Positions 49,176-57,565 of a DNA stretch of 64,000 nt are shown one piece after another (position 1 is the stretch's first letter; each line of letters begins with the position of its first letter). The notes beneath the pieces are model-generated. The model was given only the letters and a program-made list of their open reading frames with translations, was not told the origin of the DNA and did not search any database. The stretch lies in the NCBI RefSeq assembly GCF_004571025.1, contig NZ_SPQT01000007.1:1-64000 (forward strand). The letters are read 5' to 3'. The DNA is from Bradyrhizobium niftali. Lineage in GTDB: Bacteria; Pseudomonadota; Alphaproteobacteria; Rhizobiales; Xanthobacteraceae. The position numbers were made by a program, and so were the translations under genes.

Positions 49176-49193
49176 CGGATAACGGTTGAGGGA

Positions 49194-49961
49194 TCAACTC
49201 ACCCGGAAGGTTACGCCGCCCAGCAAGAACTCATTGCCAGCCACCGCGTGGCCCTTCGCCCTCGCCGCATGCAGCACCTGCGCGACATCCGCGACCCGAA
49301 ACTCCAGCGCGCTCATGATCTCGCTGGCGCCCTTCACAAAGCGGAAACTGGCGTTGGGCAGTTTCAGCTCGGCAACGCCGTTGCTGGCGGCGTTGGGCGC
49401 AACCCCGATGATCCTGCCCCAATGCTCCGCGAGTCCCTGCGGCTCCGGGCTCTGCATCTCGACGCCGGTCAGCGCCTGCGTCACATCCTTGCGGATGAAT
49501 TTTTGCCAGTCCGGTCCGGCCGGCGGATACGCGCCCAGAATGTCGTCGCTGCCTTCGGTGTGGTTGAACTCGATGAAGGCCGCGCGGCAGTCGCGCGGAT
49601 GGAGTTGCACGCCGTGATAAGGCGCATGGTCGATCACGTTCGCCGTGCGCACGCCAAGCGCGTTGGCGCTGCGACCGCGCTCGTCCGGATCGTCGCAGCA
49701 GAAGATCGCCATATAGCCGCCGCGGCCGCCGGTCTTCTCGATGAAGCGGCCGGCGGTGGTGCCGACCTTGAACGGTGCCACCACTTCCAGCAGGATCGTG
49801 TCGACCGGGAGCAGCGCGTTCTCCAGGCCGTATTTCGCGACATTGCCGTCACGATAGCAGACGGCGAGGCCCATGATCTCCGCGATGTCGGAGATGACGG
49901 GCGCGAGCTGCGGCGCGACCAGGCAGATCTGCCGCAAGCGCATATACGAAGACATCGTCAT
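49194..49961 (-). CDS. Glyoxalase-fold (VOC) protein
   Basis: A 255-residue protein with two VOC-like halves. The first starts MRLRQICLVAPQLAPVISDIAEIMGL and has LLEVVAPFKVGTTAGRFIEKTGGRGGYM. The second has LAEHWGRIIGVAPNAASNG and LEFRVADVAQVLHAARAKGHAV. Related two-part proteins occur next to acyl-CoA pathway genes and may isomerise or hydrolyse CoA-linked or hydroxy acids; the reaction is not known. Its start overlaps the stop of the upstream crotonase gene by ATGA, so the two are made together. Confidence 0.75.
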   Translation of the reverse strand: MTMSSYMRLRQICLVAPQLAPVISDIAEIMGLAVCYRDGNVAKYGLENALLPVDTILLEVVAPFKVGTTAGRFIEKTGGRGGYMAIFCCDDPDERGRSANALGVRTANVIDHAPYHGVQLHPRDCRAAFIEFNHTEGSDDILGAYPPAGPDWQKFIRKDVTQALTGVEMQSPEPQGLAEHWGRIIGVAPNAASNGVAELKLPNASFRFVKGASEIMSALEFRVADVAQVLHAARAKGHAVAGNEFLLGGVTFRVS

Positions 49962-50749
49962 TCGCCTCTGAAGGCGGGCTTGCGCTTCTCGACGAAGGCC
50001 GTTGCGGCCTCCTTGTGATCGGCGGTGTCGCCGCAGCGGGTGTGATGGATCGCCTCGCCGTCAAAGCAATCCTCCAGCGCCAGGTGCTCGGCATTGTTGA
50101 TGTTGCGCTTGATGAAGCCGAGTGCGATCGAGGGGCCCTGCGCCAGCGACAGCGCGAGCTCGTGGGCAGCAGCGTCGATCTCCGCGTCGGGCACGACCTT
50201 GGTCACCATGCCGATCGCATGCGCCTCCTTCGCCGTCAGCACCGGCGACATCAGGTAGAGCTCGCGCGCCCGCGCGCTGCCGAGCAGCTGGGTCAGGAAA
50301 TAGGTGCCGCCGTAATCGCCGGAGAAGCCGACCTTGGCGAAGGCGGTCGTGATCTTGCAGGATTCGCTGGCGATGCGCAGATCGCAGGACAGCGCCATCG
50401 ACAGGCCCGCGCCGGCCGCGGCGCCGTCGAGCTGCGCCACCACCGGTTTCGGCATCTGGTGCAGGATGCGCGAGACCTCCATGCCGCGGCGCAAATTCGC
50501 AAGCTTCTGCTCGAACGGCAGCGGCGCGCGGCCCTCCGCCATCGACTTGACGTCGCCGCCGACGCAGAACGAGCCACCGGCGCCCTTGAACAGCACCGCG
50601 CGCACCTCCGGATCGTCAGCCGCGCGCCGCGCCGCCTCGACCAGCCCGCGCACCATGTCCGGGTTGAGCGCGTTCTTCCGTTCGGGGCGATTCATCGTGA
50701 TGGTGAGCAGCCCGCCTTCGAGCTTTTGCAGGACCATGTCGTTGCTCAT
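49958..50749 (-). CDS. Enoyl-CoA hydratase/isomerase (PaaG-like)
   Basis: A 263-residue crotonase. Oxyanion segments are FCVGGDVKSM (61-70) and GAAAGAGLSMAL (109-120). The residue matching Glu144 is not Glu, while D145 in FSGDYGGTYFL and E163 in ARELYLMS stand at sites used by PaaG-type isomerases. It may shift a double bond or open an oxepin-like ring rather than add water. The ATG at 50749 follows GAGGGAGAC and was chosen over 50806. It is the first gene of a pair with the glyoxalase-fold protein. Confidence 0.85.
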   Translation of the reverse strand: MSNDMVLQKLEGGLLTITMNRPERKNALNPDMVRGLVEAARRAADDPEVRAVLFKGAGGSFCVGGDVKSMAEGRAPLPFEQKLANLRRGMEVSRILHQMPKPVVAQLDGAAAGAGLSMALSCDLRIASESCKITTAFAKVGFSGDYGGTYFLTQLLGSARARELYLMSPVLTAKEAHAIGMVTKVVPDAEIDAAAHELALSLAQGPSIALGFIKRNINNAEHLALEDCFDGEAIHHTRCGDTADHKEAATAFVEKRKPAFRGE

Positions 50750-50781
50750 GGGACGTCTCCCTCTTGTTGTTTGTTTTGGTC

Positions 50782-50881
50782 GTCGTTCCGGGGCGATGCA
50801 AATCATCGAACTATGGTGCGCAATTGCGCACCTGGGAACCTCGAGATCCCGGGTTCTCGCTACGCGAGCCCCGGGATGACG
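50782..50881. repeat. Palindromic repeat (GTCGTTCCGGG family, copy 2)
   Basis: It shares with 16662-16762 the ends GTCGTTCCGG and CGCGAGCCCCGG(A/G)ATGACG and the centre GGTGCGCAATTGCGCACC followed by GGGAACCTCGAGAT. It lies between the binding-protein and crotonase genes on the minus strand. Confidence 0.85.
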
Positions 50882-50888
50882 CTTCGCG

Positions 50889-52094
50889 TCACTTCTTCAC
50901 CAGCGGGCAGCGCGACTGCTCCAGCGACTGGAACGCTTCGCTGCCGGGCACGGTGGCGAGCAGCTTGTAGTCGTCCCAGCGGCCCTTGGACTCCGATGGC
51001 TTCTTCACCTCGAACAGGTACATGTCGTGAATCATGCGGCCGTCCTCGCGGATCTTGCCACCCTTGGCGAAGAAATCGTTGATCGGCGTCTCCTTCATCA
51101 CCTTGATGACCGCAGCCGCATCCGTCGTACCCGCCGCCTTCACGGCTTTCAGGTAATGCGTCACGGACGAATAGACGCCGGCCTGCGCCGAGGTCGGCGG
51201 CCGCTTCATGCGCTCGGTGAAGCGCTTCGAGAACGCGCGCGTGTCGTCGTTGAGGTCCCAGTAGAAGGCTTCCGCCAGCAGCAGGCCTTGCGCCGTCTCC
51301 AGTCCGATCGAATCGATATCGGTCACGAAGGCCAGCAGCGGCGAGACCTTCTGGCCGCCCTTGGTGATGCCGAACTCGGCCGCCTGCTTGATGGCATTGA
51401 CGGTGTCGCCGCCGGCGTTGGCAAGGCCGATCACCTTGGCCTTGGAAGCCTGGGCCTGAAGCAGGAAGGACGAGAAATCCGACGTGTTGAGCGGATGGCG
51501 CACGCCGCCGAGCACCTTGCCGCCGGTCTTGGTGACGACGGCGCTGGTGTCCTTCTCCAGATCCTGGCCGAAGGCATAGTCGGCCGTGAGGAAGAACCAG
51601 GTATCGAGGCCCGATTTCACCGCCGCAAGGCCGGTCACGTTGGCCTGGCCGTAGGTATCGAACACGTAGTGCACGGTGTAGGGACCGCAGGCCTCGTTGG
51701 TGAGACGGATCGAGCCCGGGCCGTTGAACATGATGATCTTGTTGCGCGCCTTCGCGATCTCGCCGGCAGCAAGCGCGGTTGCGGAGGCGGCGACGTCGTA
51801 GATCATCTCGACGCCCTGGTTGTCGAGCATGTCGCGGGCGATGTTGGCGGAGAGATCCGCCTTGTTGAGATGGTCGGCCGCCAGCACCTGGATCTTGCGT
51901 CCCAGCACCTCGCCGCCGAAGTCTTCGACGGCCATCTTGGCTGCAGTCTCGCTGCCGGGACCGGTGATGTCGGCATAGAGGCTCGACATGTCGAGAATGC
52001 CGCCGATCTTCAGTGGCGGCTTGTCCTCGGCCTGCACGGCGCTCGCACTCAGCGCAAACGCAGCGGCAAAAATGCCCGGCAAAATTCTCTTCAT
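50889..52094 (-). CDS. Branched-chain-amino-acid-type ABC transporter solute-binding protein
   Basis: A 401-residue periplasmic protein of the LivK/type I fold. The signal peptide ends near residue 22 (AVQA-ED). The mature start is KPPLKIGGILDMSSLYADITGPGSETAAKMAVEDFGG-like, the usual effector-pocket region, with MLDNQGVEMIYDVAASATALA and later TDIDSIGLETAQGLLLAEAF. In Bradyrhizobium and Rhodopseudomonas many proteins of this group bind aromatic or fatty acids. No permease is in the window. AAGGGAGG gives a strong start. A TTCCGC-type palindrome lies 155 bp upstream. Confidence 0.87.
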   Translation of the reverse strand: MKRILPGIFAAAFALSASAVQAEDKPPLKIGGILDMSSLYADITGPGSETAAKMAVEDFGGEVLGRKIQVLAADHLNKADLSANIARDMLDNQGVEMIYDVAASATALAAGEIAKARNKIIMFNGPGSIRLTNEACGPYTVHYVFDTYGQANVTGLAAVKSGLDTWFFLTADYAFGQDLEKDTSAVVTKTGGKVLGGVRHPLNTSDFSSFLLQAQASKAKVIGLANAGGDTVNAIKQAAEFGITKGGQKVSPLLAFVTDIDSIGLETAQGLLLAEAFYWDLNDDTRAFSKRFTERMKRPPTSAQAGVYSSVTHYLKAVKAAGTTDAAAVIKVMKETPINDFFAKGGKIREDGRMIHDMYLFEVKKPSESKGRWDDYKLLATVPGSEAFQSLEQSRCPLVKK

Positions 52095-52248
52095 CGAAAA
52101 GACCTCCCTTATCGCGCCGTGCTCTGATGGCGGCTTGGTTATTGCTTTTGGCTATCGCTATTGGCTATCGCTATTGCCGCAATCATGCCGCATGCGCGAC
52201 AGGGCAGCAAGCGCGAGGGGCGTGCAGGTCGCGCGATCGTCACGCGTT

Positions 52249-52263
52249 TTCCGCAAAGCGGAA
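52249..52263. promoter_or_regulatory. Palindromic operator candidate, site 2
   Basis: TTCCGC-AAA-GCGGAA is a perfect inverted repeat around three bases. It matches 13 of 15 positions of the site at 43459-43473. It lies upstream of the branched-chain-type binding protein and might be read by the same regulator. Confidence 0.45.
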
Positions 52264-52293
52264 TGGTGGGATGACGCAAGATGTTTCCGCATC

Positions 52294-52327
52294 GTCATTG
52301 CGAGCGCTTCGCTGCGCTCGCAATGAC
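52294..52327. repeat. Intergenic palindromic repeat, GTCATTGCGAGCG type, copy 2
   Basis: GTCATTGCGAGCG and CGCTCGCAATGAC flank a short loop in a perfect stem. It is a shortened version of the element at 14957-15034. Confidence 0.8.
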
Positions 52328-52403
52328 GGAGTGTGAGGAAGCCTCTTCGCGACCCGCTACGCATGGGTTAAAGCTGGAGCGCAACGCAACCTCTCCGGGC
52401 AAC

Positions 52404-53177
52404 GTGACACGATCACTCATCCTCATCGCCGCAGCGCTGCTCGTCCTCGCATCTCGTGATGCGTTGGCGGCGCCGTGCCAATTCGAGTCCCAGGGCGAAG
52501 GCCGCGTCACCGCGATCATCGATGGCCGCAGCGTGCGCCTCGATGACGGCCGCGAGGTGCGCCTCTCCGGAATCGAACCGACCGCGACGACGAAGCAGGC
52601 GCTGGCCTCGCTGCTGGTCGGCCGCGACGTGACGCTGCGGAGCGCTGACGACACGCCCGATCGCTATGGGCGCCAGGGCGGGCTGGTCTTCATCGGCGAA
52701 AGCGACACCCCGGTGCAGGCGAAGCTGCTGGCCCAGGGCGAGGCCATCGTCTCCGCCGAGATCGCCGACAAGGACTGTGCGGCCGCCCTGATGTCGTCGG
52801 AGGCCGAGGCGCGGCGCCAAAAAAAGGGCAACTGGGCTGACCTGTCGGCCATAAAAAACGCGGAAAGTCCGGACGATATTTTGGCCGGGATCGGGCGCTT
52901 TGTGGTGGTCGAGGGCAAAGTCCTGTCGGTCCGGCAAGCTGGGGCAATGACCTACCTCAACTTCGGACGGAACTGGACACGCGGCTTTGCCGTGACTATT
53001 TCAAGGCGCGCGTTACCGGCGTTCGAAAACGCCGGGGTTGCCATTAAGTCCTTGGAAAATCGACGTATTCGAGTCCGAGGCTGGGTTGAGGGGAATACGG
53101 GGCCGCGTATCGATGTGCTCCGGGCGGGACAGGTCGAGTTGCTGAGTGCAAACGAGCCGACAGGGGTAAGGCCTTAA
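52404..53177 (+). CDS. Exported thermonuclease-fold (SNase-like) protein
   Basis: A 257-residue protein, probably starting with GTG at 52404, where a signal peptide begins (TRSLILIAAALLVLASRDALA-APC). The following residues EGRVTAIIDGRSVRLDDGREVRLSGIEP match the first strands of staphylococcal-nuclease-like domains, and RYGRQGGLVFIG with VQAKLLAQGEAIV the later ones. The catalytic arginines are not all clear, so nuclease activity is doubtful. The C-terminal 110 residues (from DDILAGIGRFVVVEGKVLSV) look like an OB-type domain. It precedes the M48 lipoprotein gene by 24 bp, likely co-transcribed. Confidence 0.72.
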   Translation: MTRSLILIAAALLVLASRDALAAPCQFESQGEGRVTAIIDGRSVRLDDGREVRLSGIEPTATTKQALASLLVGRDVTLRSADDTPDRYGRQGGLVFIGESDTPVQAKLLAQGEAIVSAEIADKDCAAALMSSEAEARRQKKGNWADLSAIKNAESPDDILAGIGRFVVVEGKVLSVRQAGAMTYLNFGRNWTRGFAVTISRRALPAFENAGVAIKSLENRRIRVRGWVEGNTGPRIDVLRAGQVELLSANEPTGVRP

Positions 53178-53201
53178 GCGGGCCGGGCACGGGTTAACGA
53201 C

Positions 53202-54704
53202 GTGAATGGGGTGCTAGAACAGCACAAAACGAGTGAAGGCCGCCGCCTTCGGGCTGCGCCGGCTGCGCTATGCCTTGTGCTGGGCACGGCGCTCGCCGGC
53301 TGCGGCGATATGGGCCGGTTCCAGACCGCGGCGGCCCCGCCGGCGGTCGCGATGCCCAAGCCGAAGCCCGCAGTCGCGCAGACCCCCGCCACCGAAAAGG
53401 AGCACGAGCGCATCCTGGCGAGCTATGGCGGCGCCTATGACGACCCCCGGCTCGAATCGCTGGTCACCAAGACCGTCGACCGGCTCGTCGCCGCCTCGGA
53501 CCGCCCCGACCAAGGCTACCGGGTCACCATTCTCAATTCCGGCGCAGTGAACGCCTTCGCGCTGCCTAACGGCCAGCTCTACGTCACGCGCGGTCTGCTT
53601 GCGCTTGCGAGCGATACGTCGGAATTGTCCTCCGTGCTCAGCCACGAGATGGCGCATGTGCTGTCCAAGCACGCCGCGATGCGCGAGGACCAGGCGCGCC
53701 AGGCCGCGATCGTCACCCGTGTCGTCACCGACATGAGCAACGATCCCGATCTCACCGCGCTCGCGCTGGCCAAGACCAAGCTCACCATGGCGAGCTTTTC
53801 GCGCAACCAGGAGTTCGAGGCGGACGGCATCGGCGTCGGCATCTCCGCCAAGGCACATTTCGACCCTTATGGCGCCGCACGCTTTCTTTCGGCGATGGAG
53901 CGCAATGCCGAGCTGAAGGCCGGCAAGGCCTCCTCGCTCGATCCGCGCGCGCAGGACTTCACCTCGTCGCATCCGGCAACCCCGGAGCGTGTGCAGAACG
54001 CGCAGACCATCGCGCGGCAGTACGTCGCTCCAGAGGGCGGCGAGCGCGACCGCGAGAGCTATCTCGCCGCGATCGACAACCTCGTCTATGGCGAAGACCC
54101 GAGCGAAGGTTTTGTCCGCGGCCGCCGCTTCCTGCATCCGAAGCTCGGCTTCACCTTCCAGGCGCCGGACAATTTCACGCTCGACAACACCGCGCAGGCG
54201 GTGATCGGCGTGCGTGACGGCGGCTCGCAGGCGATGCGCTTCGACGTGGTGCGGGTGCCGGCCGAGCAGTCGCTCGGCGATTACCTCAATTCAGGCTGGA
54301 TGGAAGGCGTCGAGAAGGCGTCCACGGAAGACATCACCATCAACGGCTTCCCGGCCGCGTCCGCCACCGCCAAGGGCGACCAGTGGCAGTTCAAGGTCTA
54401 TGCGCTGCGCTTCGGCAGCGACGTCTACCGCTTCATCTTCGCGGCACGGCAGAAGTCGACCGAGAGCGAGCGCAACGCGCGCGAGACCGTCAACTCGTTC
54501 CGCCGCCTGACCCTCGACGAGATCCAGGCCGCGCGCCCGCTGCGCATCAAGGTCATCACCGTGCAGCCCGGCGACACCGTGGAATCGCTCTCCCACCGCA
54601 TGGCCGGCGTCGATCACCCCGCCGAGCGCTTCCGCGTGCTCAACGGCCTCGATCGCACCGCGCAGGTGAAGGTGAGGGATCGCGTGAAGATCGTCGCGGA
54701 CTGA
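53202..54704 (+). CDS. M48 family metalloprotease, lipoprotein
   Basis: A 500-residue envelope protease. The lipobox is LAGC with C34, so it should be lipid-anchored in the periplasm. The zinc site is HEMAH (148-152) with the third ligand in QEFEAD (203-208). The middle is a beta-rich region and the C-terminus (from KVITVQPGDTVESLSHRMAG) looks like a LysM-type peptidoglycan-binding module. This layout is like BepA/LoiP-type quality-control proteases with an added wall-binding end. The GTG start at 53202 has no strong Shine-Dalgarno; it may be translated after the upstream gene. Confidence 0.87.
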   Translation: MNGVLEQHKTSEGRRLRAAPAALCLVLGTALAGCGDMGRFQTAAAPPAVAMPKPKPAVAQTPATEKEHERILASYGGAYDDPRLESLVTKTVDRLVAASDRPDQGYRVTILNSGAVNAFALPNGQLYVTRGLLALASDTSELSSVLSHEMAHVLSKHAAMREDQARQAAIVTRVVTDMSNDPDLTALALAKTKLTMASFSRNQEFEADGIGVGISAKAHFDPYGAARFLSAMERNAELKAGKASSLDPRAQDFTSSHPATPERVQNAQTIARQYVAPEGGERDRESYLAAIDNLVYGEDPSEGFVRGRRFLHPKLGFTFQAPDNFTLDNTAQAVIGVRDGGSQAMRFDVVRVPAEQSLGDYLNSGWMEGVEKASTEDITINGFPAASATAKGDQWQFKVYALRFGSDVYRFIFAARQKSTESERNARETVNSFRRLTLDEIQAARPLRIKVITVQPGDTVESLSHRMAGVDHPAERFRVLNGLDRTAQVKVRDRVKIVAD

Positions 54705-54731
54705 GGCTGCAGTCGTTCGGCAAACTCCGCC

Positions 54732-54852
54732 GTCGTCCCGGCGCAGGCCGGGACCCATAGCCACAGGATTGAGTTCGGCGAAGACTCGGAGTTGACAGCC
54801 CGCTCCACAACCCCTCCCTGGGCTTATGGGTCCCGGCCTTCGCCGGGACGAC
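54732..54852. repeat. Intergenic palindromic repeat, GTCGTCCCGG family, copy 5
   Basis: Outer arms GTCGTCCCGGCGCAGGCCGG and CCGGCCTTCGCCGGGACGAC; inner arms GGGACCCATAGCCACAGG and GGGCTTATGGGTCCC; GGCGAAGACTCGGAGTTGAC is in the centre. It lies between convergent genes. Confidence 0.85.
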
Positions 54853-54883
54853 ACTGATTTTGCGGCGGACTGCTCGAGCCCGA

Positions 54884-56212
54884 CTAGCCGCCCGCGTCCA
54901 TATCGCCCGCCTCGCGCTGGCCGCTGAGCCAGAGCGCGAGCAGCGTCCAGAACGCGCCGGAGAGCAAATACGCACCCGAGGCGATGACGCCGAGATTGGT
55001 CGCCAGCAACAGAGCGACGAGCGGGGCGAAGCCGGCGCCGAACAGCCAGGCCATGTCCGAGGTCAGCGCCGAGGCCGTGTAGCGATACGCCTGCTTGAAG
55101 TTCGAGGCGATCGCGCCCGAGGACTGACCGAAGGACAGGCCGAGCAGGATGAAGCCGATCACCATGTAGATGGTCTCACCGAACGCGCCGGCATCGAGCA
55201 GCTGCGGGGCGAAGCCGCTGTAGATCGCGATTGCGATCGCCGATCCCATCAGCAGCGACTTGCGGCCGACGCGGTCGGCGATGATGCCCGAGAGCACGAT
55301 CGCGCCGACACCGAACACGGCGGCGACGATCTCGATGATCAGGAAGCGCACCGGGCTTTCGCGGGTGAACAGGAACACCCAGGACAGCGGAAACACGGTG
55401 ACCATGTGGAACAGCGCGAAGCTTGCGAGCGGCGCGAACGCGCCGAGCATGATGTTCTGGCCTTCGCGCGCGACGGTGTCGGAGATGCGCGCGGGCTGCA
55501 ATTCGCGGGTCTCGAACAGGGAGGCATATTCCTCGGTCGTCACCATGCGCAGGCGGGCGAACAGCGCCACGACATTGATGGCGAAGGCGACGAAGAACGG
55601 ATAGCGCCAGCCCCAGTCGAAGAAATCGTCGGCCGAGAGATTGCCGGCGAAATAGGCGAACAGCGCGCTCGCCACGATCAGCCCGAGCGGGGCCCCGAGC
55701 TGCGGCACCATCGCGTACCAGCCGCGCTTGGAGGGCGGCGCATTCAGCGCCAGCAGCGAAGCCATACCGTCCCAGGCGCCGCCCCAGGCCAGACCCTGCG
55801 CGATACGCGCCAGCGCCAGCAGCCAAATCGCGGCGCTGCCGATCTCGGAATAGCCGGGCAGGAACGCGAGCGCCACGGTGGCGGTGCCGAGCAGGAACAG
55901 CGCCGAGACCAGCTTGGCCGTCTTGCCGTACTCCCGGTCGACCGTCATGAAAATGACGGTGCCGATCGGCCGGGCCATGAAGGCCAGCGCGAAGATCATG
56001 AAGGAATAGAGGGTGCCGGTCAGCTCGCTGGTGAATGGGAACACCAGGCGCGGGAACACGATCACCGAGGCGATCGCGTAGACGAAGAAGTCGAAGAATT
56101 CCGAGGTCCGGCCGATGATGACGCCGATGGCAATCTCGCCGGGACTGGCCTGGTCGTGGCCGTGCTCGCCCGAGTGGAGGTCTGCCATTGCGGGGGTCTG
56201 TGCCGTCGCCAT
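54884..56212 (-). CDS. MFS transporter (metabolite:H+ symporter type)
   Basis: A 443-residue inner-membrane transporter with twelve hydrophobic segments. The first region IAIGVIIGRTSEFFDFFVYAIA and the loop MARPIGTVIFMTVDREYGK fit the MHS family, whose members carry shikimate, proline/betaine or other acids with protons. The second half repeats the loop as GIIADRVGRKSLL. The ATG at 56212 was chosen (AAGGG upstream); the frame is open to 56452, which would overlap the divergent cyoA promoter. It is divergent from cyoABCD across a region with a 21-bp palindrome. Substrate unknown. Confidence 0.87.
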   Translation of the reverse strand: MATAQTPAMADLHSGEHGHDQASPGEIAIGVIIGRTSEFFDFFVYAIASVIVFPRLVFPFTSELTGTLYSFMIFALAFMARPIGTVIFMTVDREYGKTAKLVSALFLLGTATVALAFLPGYSEIGSAAIWLLALARIAQGLAWGGAWDGMASLLALNAPPSKRGWYAMVPQLGAPLGLIVASALFAYFAGNLSADDFFDWGWRYPFFVAFAINVVALFARLRMVTTEEYASLFETRELQPARISDTVAREGQNIMLGAFAPLASFALFHMVTVFPLSWVFLFTRESPVRFLIIEIVAAVFGVGAIVLSGIIADRVGRKSLLMGSAIAIAIYSGFAPQLLDAGAFGETIYMVIGFILLGLSFGQSSGAIASNFKQAYRYTASALTSDMAWLFGAGFAPLVALLLATNLGVIASGAYLLSGAFWTLLALWLSGQREAGDMDAGG

Positions 56213-56305
56213 TCGTGCGCCCTTAACGTCCTGAAAACCAAAGCCGACCGCCCGGCGGGGCGCCAGGCAATCCGGGCCTGTCTGACCCAACATTCCGCAC
56301 TGCAA

Positions 56306-56326
56306 CATTGGACAAATTGTCCAATG
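56306..56326. promoter_or_regulatory. 21-bp perfect palindrome between MFS and cyoA genes
   Basis: The arms CATTGGACAA and TTGTCCAATG flank a single A. It lies 68 bp before the cyoA start and 94 bp before the divergent MFS start. A dimeric regulator probably binds here and may control the oxidase operon, the transporter or both. It does not match the FixK box or a clear RegA site. Confidence 0.55.
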
Positions 56327-56393
56327 TCCGGATTGCTGCGCCGCAGCTACCCGTTGGCCCCGCAAAGGAAACTCATTCTCAAAGGCTCGGCCC

Positions 56394-57554
56394 GTGTCCC
56401 GTCTCAAGATCCTGGCGCTGCTACCCCTGGCAGTTGCGCTCAGTGGCTGCAACTACGTCGTGCTGGCGCCAGCCGGCGACATCGCTGCCCAGCAGCGCGA
56501 CCTCGTCATCATCTCCACTGTCCTGATGCTCCTGATCGTCGTCCCCGTGATGGCGCTGACGGTGCTGTTCGCCTGGCGCTACCGCCAGTCCAACACCGCG
56601 GCGCGCTACGAGCCGGAATGGGATCACTCGACCAAGCTCGAGCTGGTGATCTGGTCGGCGCCGCTGCTGATCATCATTTGCCTGGGCGCGCTGACCTGGA
56701 TGGGGACGCATCTGCTCGACCCCTATCGCACGCTCGGCCGCATCAAAGCGGAGCAGGCCGTGGACCAGTCCAAGGCCCCGCTCGAGGTCGACGTCGTCGC
56801 GCTCGACTGGAAGTGGCTCTTCATCTATCCGGACTACGGCATCGCCACCGTCAACGATCTGGCAGCTCCGGTCGATCGTCCGATCAACTTCCGCATCACC
56901 GCCTCCTCGGTGATGAACTCGTTCTACATCCCCGCGCTCGCCGGCCAGATCTACGCAATGCCGGGCATGGAGACGAAGCTCCACGCGGTGGTGAACCATC
57001 CCGGCACCTACAAGGGCTTTTCGGCGAACTACAGCGGCGCCGGCTTCTCCGGCATGCACTTCAACTTCCAGGGCCTCGACGACAAGGGCTTTGACGCCTG
57101 GATCGCCAGCGCCAAGTCCGCCGGCGGCTCGCTCGGACGTGCCGAATATCTCCAGCTCGAAAAGCCCAGCCAGAACGAGCCGGTGCGGCGCTGGGGCACG
57201 ATCGATTCCGATCTCTACCGCCTGATCCTCAACATGTGCGTCGAGACCGGCAAGATGTGCCAGAGCGAGATGATGGCGATCGACGCCAAGGGCGGCGCCG
57301 GCCATCAGGGCCTGAACAACACCCTGCCGCTCTCCTACGACAAGTACGCCCGCCGCGGCACCGCGCTCGGCCCCGAGCCGACCTTCGTCGCCGGCACCTG
57401 CACGCCGGATGCGCCGCAGGGCAAGACCACCGCCTCCATCACGGCGCCCGTCGACACCGCGCCGCTGCTCGGCGCCGGCCTGAAGCGGCCGACTTTCGCG
57501 CCGCTCAAGTCCTCGTCCTTCTTCCTCGGACAGCGTCCGAAGTCAGACTCCTAA
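56394..57554 (+). CDS. cyoA: Quinol oxidase subunit II
   Basis: A 386-residue subunit of a heme-copper quinol oxidase. It begins with a lipoprotein signal ([14 protein letters not shown]19), then two membrane helices (about 38-60 and 80-100), then a periplasmic cupredoxin-like domain. No CuA cysteine/histidine set is present, as expected for a quinol rather than cytochrome c oxidase. [41 protein letters not shown] and [19 protein letters not shown] are CyoA landmarks. It starts with GTG. First gene of the cyoABCD-surf1-regB-regA operon, 11 bp before cyoB. Confidence 0.95.
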   Translation: MSRLKILALLPLAVALSGCNYVVLAPAGDIAAQQRDLVIISTVLMLLIVVPVMALTVLFAWRYRQSNTAARYEPEWDHSTKLELVIWSAPLLIIICLGALTWMGTHLLDPYRTLGRIKAEQAVDQSKAPLEVDVVALDWKWLFIYPDYGIATVNDLAAPVDRPINFRITASSVMNSFYIPALAGQIYAMPGMETKLHAVVNHPGTYKGFSANYSGAGFSGMHFNFQGLDDKGFDAWIASAKSAGGSLGRAEYLQLEKPSQNEPVRRWGTIDSDLYRLILNMCVETGKMCQSEMMAIDAKGGAGHQGLNNTLPLSYDKYARRGTALGPEPTFVAGTCTPDAPQGKTTASITAPVDTAPLLGAGLKRPTFAPLKSSSFFLGQRPKSDS

Positions 57555-57565
57555 AGAGAGCTCGC

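Larger units (their letters stand above)
52095..52403. other. Gap between divergent binding-protein and nuclease-fold genes
   Basis: It holds two perfect direct copies of GGCTATCGCTATT (52150-52162 and 52163-52175), the palindrome at 52249-52263 and a short repeat at 52294-52327. No gene is seen. Confidence 0.6.

Noticed and set aside
56306..56326. Reading the palindrome as a FixK/FNR box
   Set aside because: The FNR consensus needs TTGAT-N4-ATCAA. Here the arms are CATTGGACAA, so it does not fit.
54860..57094. 744-codon open frame on the plus strand
   Set aside because: It crosses the MFS gene in antisense and the first part of cyoA in a wrong frame. The composition is typical of a shadow frame and there is no motif.
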